Source of the DNA: Oxalobacteraceae bacterium
GTDB taxonomy: Bacteria > Pseudomonadota > Gammaproteobacteria > Burkholderiales > Burkholderiaceae_D
Length of the DNA: 7,530 nt
Assembly (NCBI GenBank): GCA_003132085.1
Contig: PKWO01000526.1
Location: forward strand, 1 to 7,530
Direction of reading: 5' to 3'
Shown in pieces: positions 5,779 to 7,530 of this stretch. The number at the start of each line of letters is the position of its first letter. The stretch's first letter is position 1. Under the pieces are notes generated by a model. The model did no database searches. It was not told the origin of the DNA and worked only from the letters and a program-made list of their open reading frames with translations. Position numbers and translations under genes: made by a program.

Positions 5779-7512
5779 TTGGATAGTTGGATGACAGTCA
5801 AACAAGCCGCTAAAGCGCACGCCACGGAAGTTTCCTACGAATTGCATTCCTTGGGTTGGAAAGCATTCCAGAATCTTTGCGTCACGATTATGGCGGAAAT
5901 ATGGGGGCAGACTGTTCAAAGCTTCTGCGACTCAAACGATGGTGGTCGGGATGGCGCGTTCCAGGGGAAATGGAAATCGCCGGAAGGGGTGAGCTACGAT
6001 GGTACATATACCGCACAATGCAAATTCACCGCAAAAAGTGGCAAACCGCTTCGCGTATCCGATTTGTCAGACGAAATTGAAAAGGCACGTCGCTTGGCGG
6101 CGAAAGGCCTCGCAGACAATTATTTTCTTTTCACCAACGCGCGCTTGACAGGAACGACGGAAGAACTGGTAAGGGCAGCATTCGAAGGACTGCCCGGTAT
6201 CAACCGTTTCGTTGCATTCGGCTCCGACAGAATCTCGCTTTTGATACGCGAAACTCCGCGTCTCAGGATGCTAGTCCCGAGAGTATACGGTTTAGGCGAT
6301 CTTAGCCAGATTCTAGATCAGCGAGCATACGATCAAGCGCAGGAAATCCTAAGCTCCCTTGGCGACGATCTCGCAAAATTTGTAATTACTGAATCCTTCA
6401 ATAAAAGCGCGAAGGCGCTTGATACTCACGGGTTCGTTCTACTCTTGGGCGAACCTGCCTGCGGAAAGTCGACCATCGCAGCGGCCCTTGCCGTTGGCGC
6501 TATCGACACTTGGAAATGCCAAACCATTAAGGTCCGCGATGCGGCCGACTTTGTGAAACATTCCAATCCAAACGAGAAGCAGTTTTTTTGGGTTGACGAC
6601 GCATTTGGCGCAACACAGATAGACTTTGCCGCAGCATCTGCATGGAGCCAAGCGCTACCACATGTTCAGGCTGCATTGAAAAGAGGATCAAAAGTATTGT
6701 TCACGTCTCGCGATTACATTTACCGATCTGCGCGCAGCTATTTAAAGGAGACAGCACTTCCGGTCATGCGCGAAGCACAGGTTGTAATAAACGTGCAGGA
6801 CTTGAGCTTGGAGGAGCGGGAACAAATTCTCTATAATCACATTCGACTTGGAACGCAGTCAAAGGATTTTAAGACCGAAATCATGCCATATCTTCCTCTT
6901 GTTTCCGAACACTCCAACTTTAGCCCAGAGATTGCACGTCGTCTCGGAAATCCAGCGTTTACAAAAGATTTGCCACTATCAACGTTCACCGTCAAAAATT
7001 TTGTTGAACATCCGAGGGAGTTGCTGATAGACATACTTCGTACAATCGATTCCGAAAGCCTAGCGGCATTGGCATTGGTTTTCATGCGAGCAGGCGTTCT
7101 ACCAAGTCCGCTGAAGCTCACGAAGGATGAGCAACGTGCAATGACATTGGTTGGGGGCACACTGGCAGGTGTGAGGAAAGCGTTGACTTCCCTGGATGGT
7201 TCGCTACTTGTAAAGACGTATGAATCCGGAAAACATACTTGGCGCTACAAGCATCCCACTATTCGGGATTCCTTCGCCTCGTTGGTTTCCGAAGACCTGG
7301 AGCTTATGGACATTTATCTCGCCGGGTCACCAGTACAAACGATGTTTTCTGAAATAACATGTGGGCAAGTGGCGATTGAAGGTGCAAAGGTGATTGTTCC
7401 TGTCGACAGATTCGATACGGTCATGAACCGACTTGACTCAATCGATATTACAAAGTGGGACAGAAAATCTGCATTGTATCGATTTTTATTCTCGACTGCA
7501 GCGATACGATAA
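5779..7512 (+). CDS. Mrr-like PD-(D/E)XK nuclease fused to nSTAND3-type NTPase, probably truncated
   Basis: The N-terminal part (about residues 20-160) looks like an Mrr-type restriction endonuclease: LGWKAFQNLC, then DGGRDGAF with Asp58, and AQCKF with Gln80 and Lys82 as the QxK half of the active site. Then follows a P-loop NTPase of the STAND class: Walker A GEPACGKST (224-232), Walker B FFWVDDAFG (269-277) and the sensor motif VLFTSRDYI (306-314), the pattern of the nSTAND3 group, followed by a helical region with KHPTIRDSFASL (491-502). STAND nuclease fusions such as Avs proteins recognise a phage product, oligomerise and cut DNA. TTG 5779 has AAGAGA (5765-5770) 8 bases upstream; ATG 5791 is the alternative start, 4 residues shorter. 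The stop lies inside an inverted repeat ending at the window edge, so the true protein, which should carry a C-terminal sensor region, probably continues. Relation to a particular Avs type is not established. Confidence 0.8.
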   Translation: MDSWMTVKQAAKAHATEVSYELHSLGWKAFQNLCVTIMAEIWGQTVQSFCDSNDGGRDGAFQGKWKSPEGVSYDGTYTAQCKFTAKSGKPLRVSDLSDEIEKARRLAAKGLADNYFLFTNARLTGTTEELVRAAFEGLPGINRFVAFGSDRISLLIRETPRLRMLVPRVYGLGDLSQILDQRAYDQAQEILSSLGDDLAKFVITESFNKSAKALDTHGFVLLLGEPACGKSTIAAALAVGAIDTWKCQTIKVRDAADFVKHSNPNEKQFFWVDDAFGATQIDFAAASAWSQALPHVQAALKRGSKVLFTSRDYIYRSARSYLKETALPVMREAQVVINVQDLSLEEREQILYNHIRLGTQSKDFKTEIMPYLPLVSEHSNFSPEIARRLGNPAFTKDLPLSTFTVKNFVEHPRELLIDILRTIDSESLAALALVFMRAGVLPSPLKLTKDEQRAMTLVGGTLAGVRKALTSLDGSLLVKTYESGKHTWRYKHPTIRDSFASLVSEDLELMDIYLAGSPVQTMFSEITCGQVAIEGAKVIVPVDRFDTVMNRLDSIDITKWDRKSALYRFLFSTAAIR

Positions 7513-7530
7513 AAATCGATACAATGCAGA
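7468..7530. repeat. Perfect 22-bp inverted repeat at the window end (fold-back)
   Basis: Bases 7468-7489 and 7509-7530 are exact reverse complements around a 19-base loop (7490-7508). The right arm ends at the last base of the window, and the symmetry may go on beyond it. The left arm is ordinary coding sequence of the nuclease-STAND gene, and the stop codon TAA (7510-7512) is formed at the beginning of the right arm. This is the form left by a fold-back read or assembly chimera at a contig end. A natural terminator is less likely, because the left arm is coding and no T-run is seen. Confidence 0.85.

Noticed and set aside
7468..7530. Terminal inverted repeat considered as a natural transcription terminator or transposon end
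   Set aside because: One arm is regular coding sequence, no T-run is visible, and the other arm stops exactly at the window edge, which fits a fold-back artefact better.

Overview
The window is a short piece of a GC-rich proteobacterium, most likely an alphaproteobacterium of the Caulobacterales type. This rests on the very GC-rich left flank (48 of the first 60 bases are G or C), the style of the DinB and RidA fragments, and a palindromic spacer carrying the GTCATCC/CCGAGG-type cores common between alphaproteobacterial genes. The taxon is inferred, not proven.

Left flank (1 to about 571): the 3' end of a Y-family DNA polymerase IV gene, a spacer with a long imperfect hairpin, and the first 89 codons of a RidA-family gene. 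At about 571 the reading frame passes without interruption into something else: the C-terminal tail of a methyl-accepting chemotaxis protein, ending in a WEEF-type receptor tail and followed by a strong intrinsic terminator (844-879). Third-codon-position use changes abruptly at this point (5 of 89 codons end in A or T before it, 27 of 69 after it). It is therefore a real recombination boundary or an assembly chimera.

Spacer (880-1377): no convincing gene. Its middle part is AT-rich (19 of 60 bases G or C at 1081-1140). It holds four direct copies of a CATAAGTTGTCATT-like repeat, a perfect 12-bp palindrome and a weak promoter candidate. The repeats resemble TGTCA-type ends of Tn402/Tn5053-like or Tn7-like transposons.

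Defence block (1378 to the end): a small unrecognised protein; then a two-gene Gabija-type antiviral module, an OLD-family ATPase/TOPRIM nuclease (gajA-like) overlapping by 4 bases a UvrD-like helicase (gajB-like); then, after a 91-base gap with its own promoter candidate, an Mrr-like nuclease fused to an nSTAND3-type P-loop NTPase. In Gabija the nuclease/ATPase and the helicase form one complex that cleaves phage DNA. The third protein has the nuclease-plus-STAND layout of Avs-type sensors and is probably a separate anti-phage gene, or less likely a partner of the Gabija pair.

The last 63 bases form a perfect 22-bp inverted repeat whose right arm ends exactly at the window edge. The stop codon of the third gene lies inside that arm. 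This is a typical fold-back artefact at a contig end, so the 577-residue protein is probably truncated artificially. The left junction and this right end together suggest a contig that needs verification before biological conclusions are drawn from its edges.
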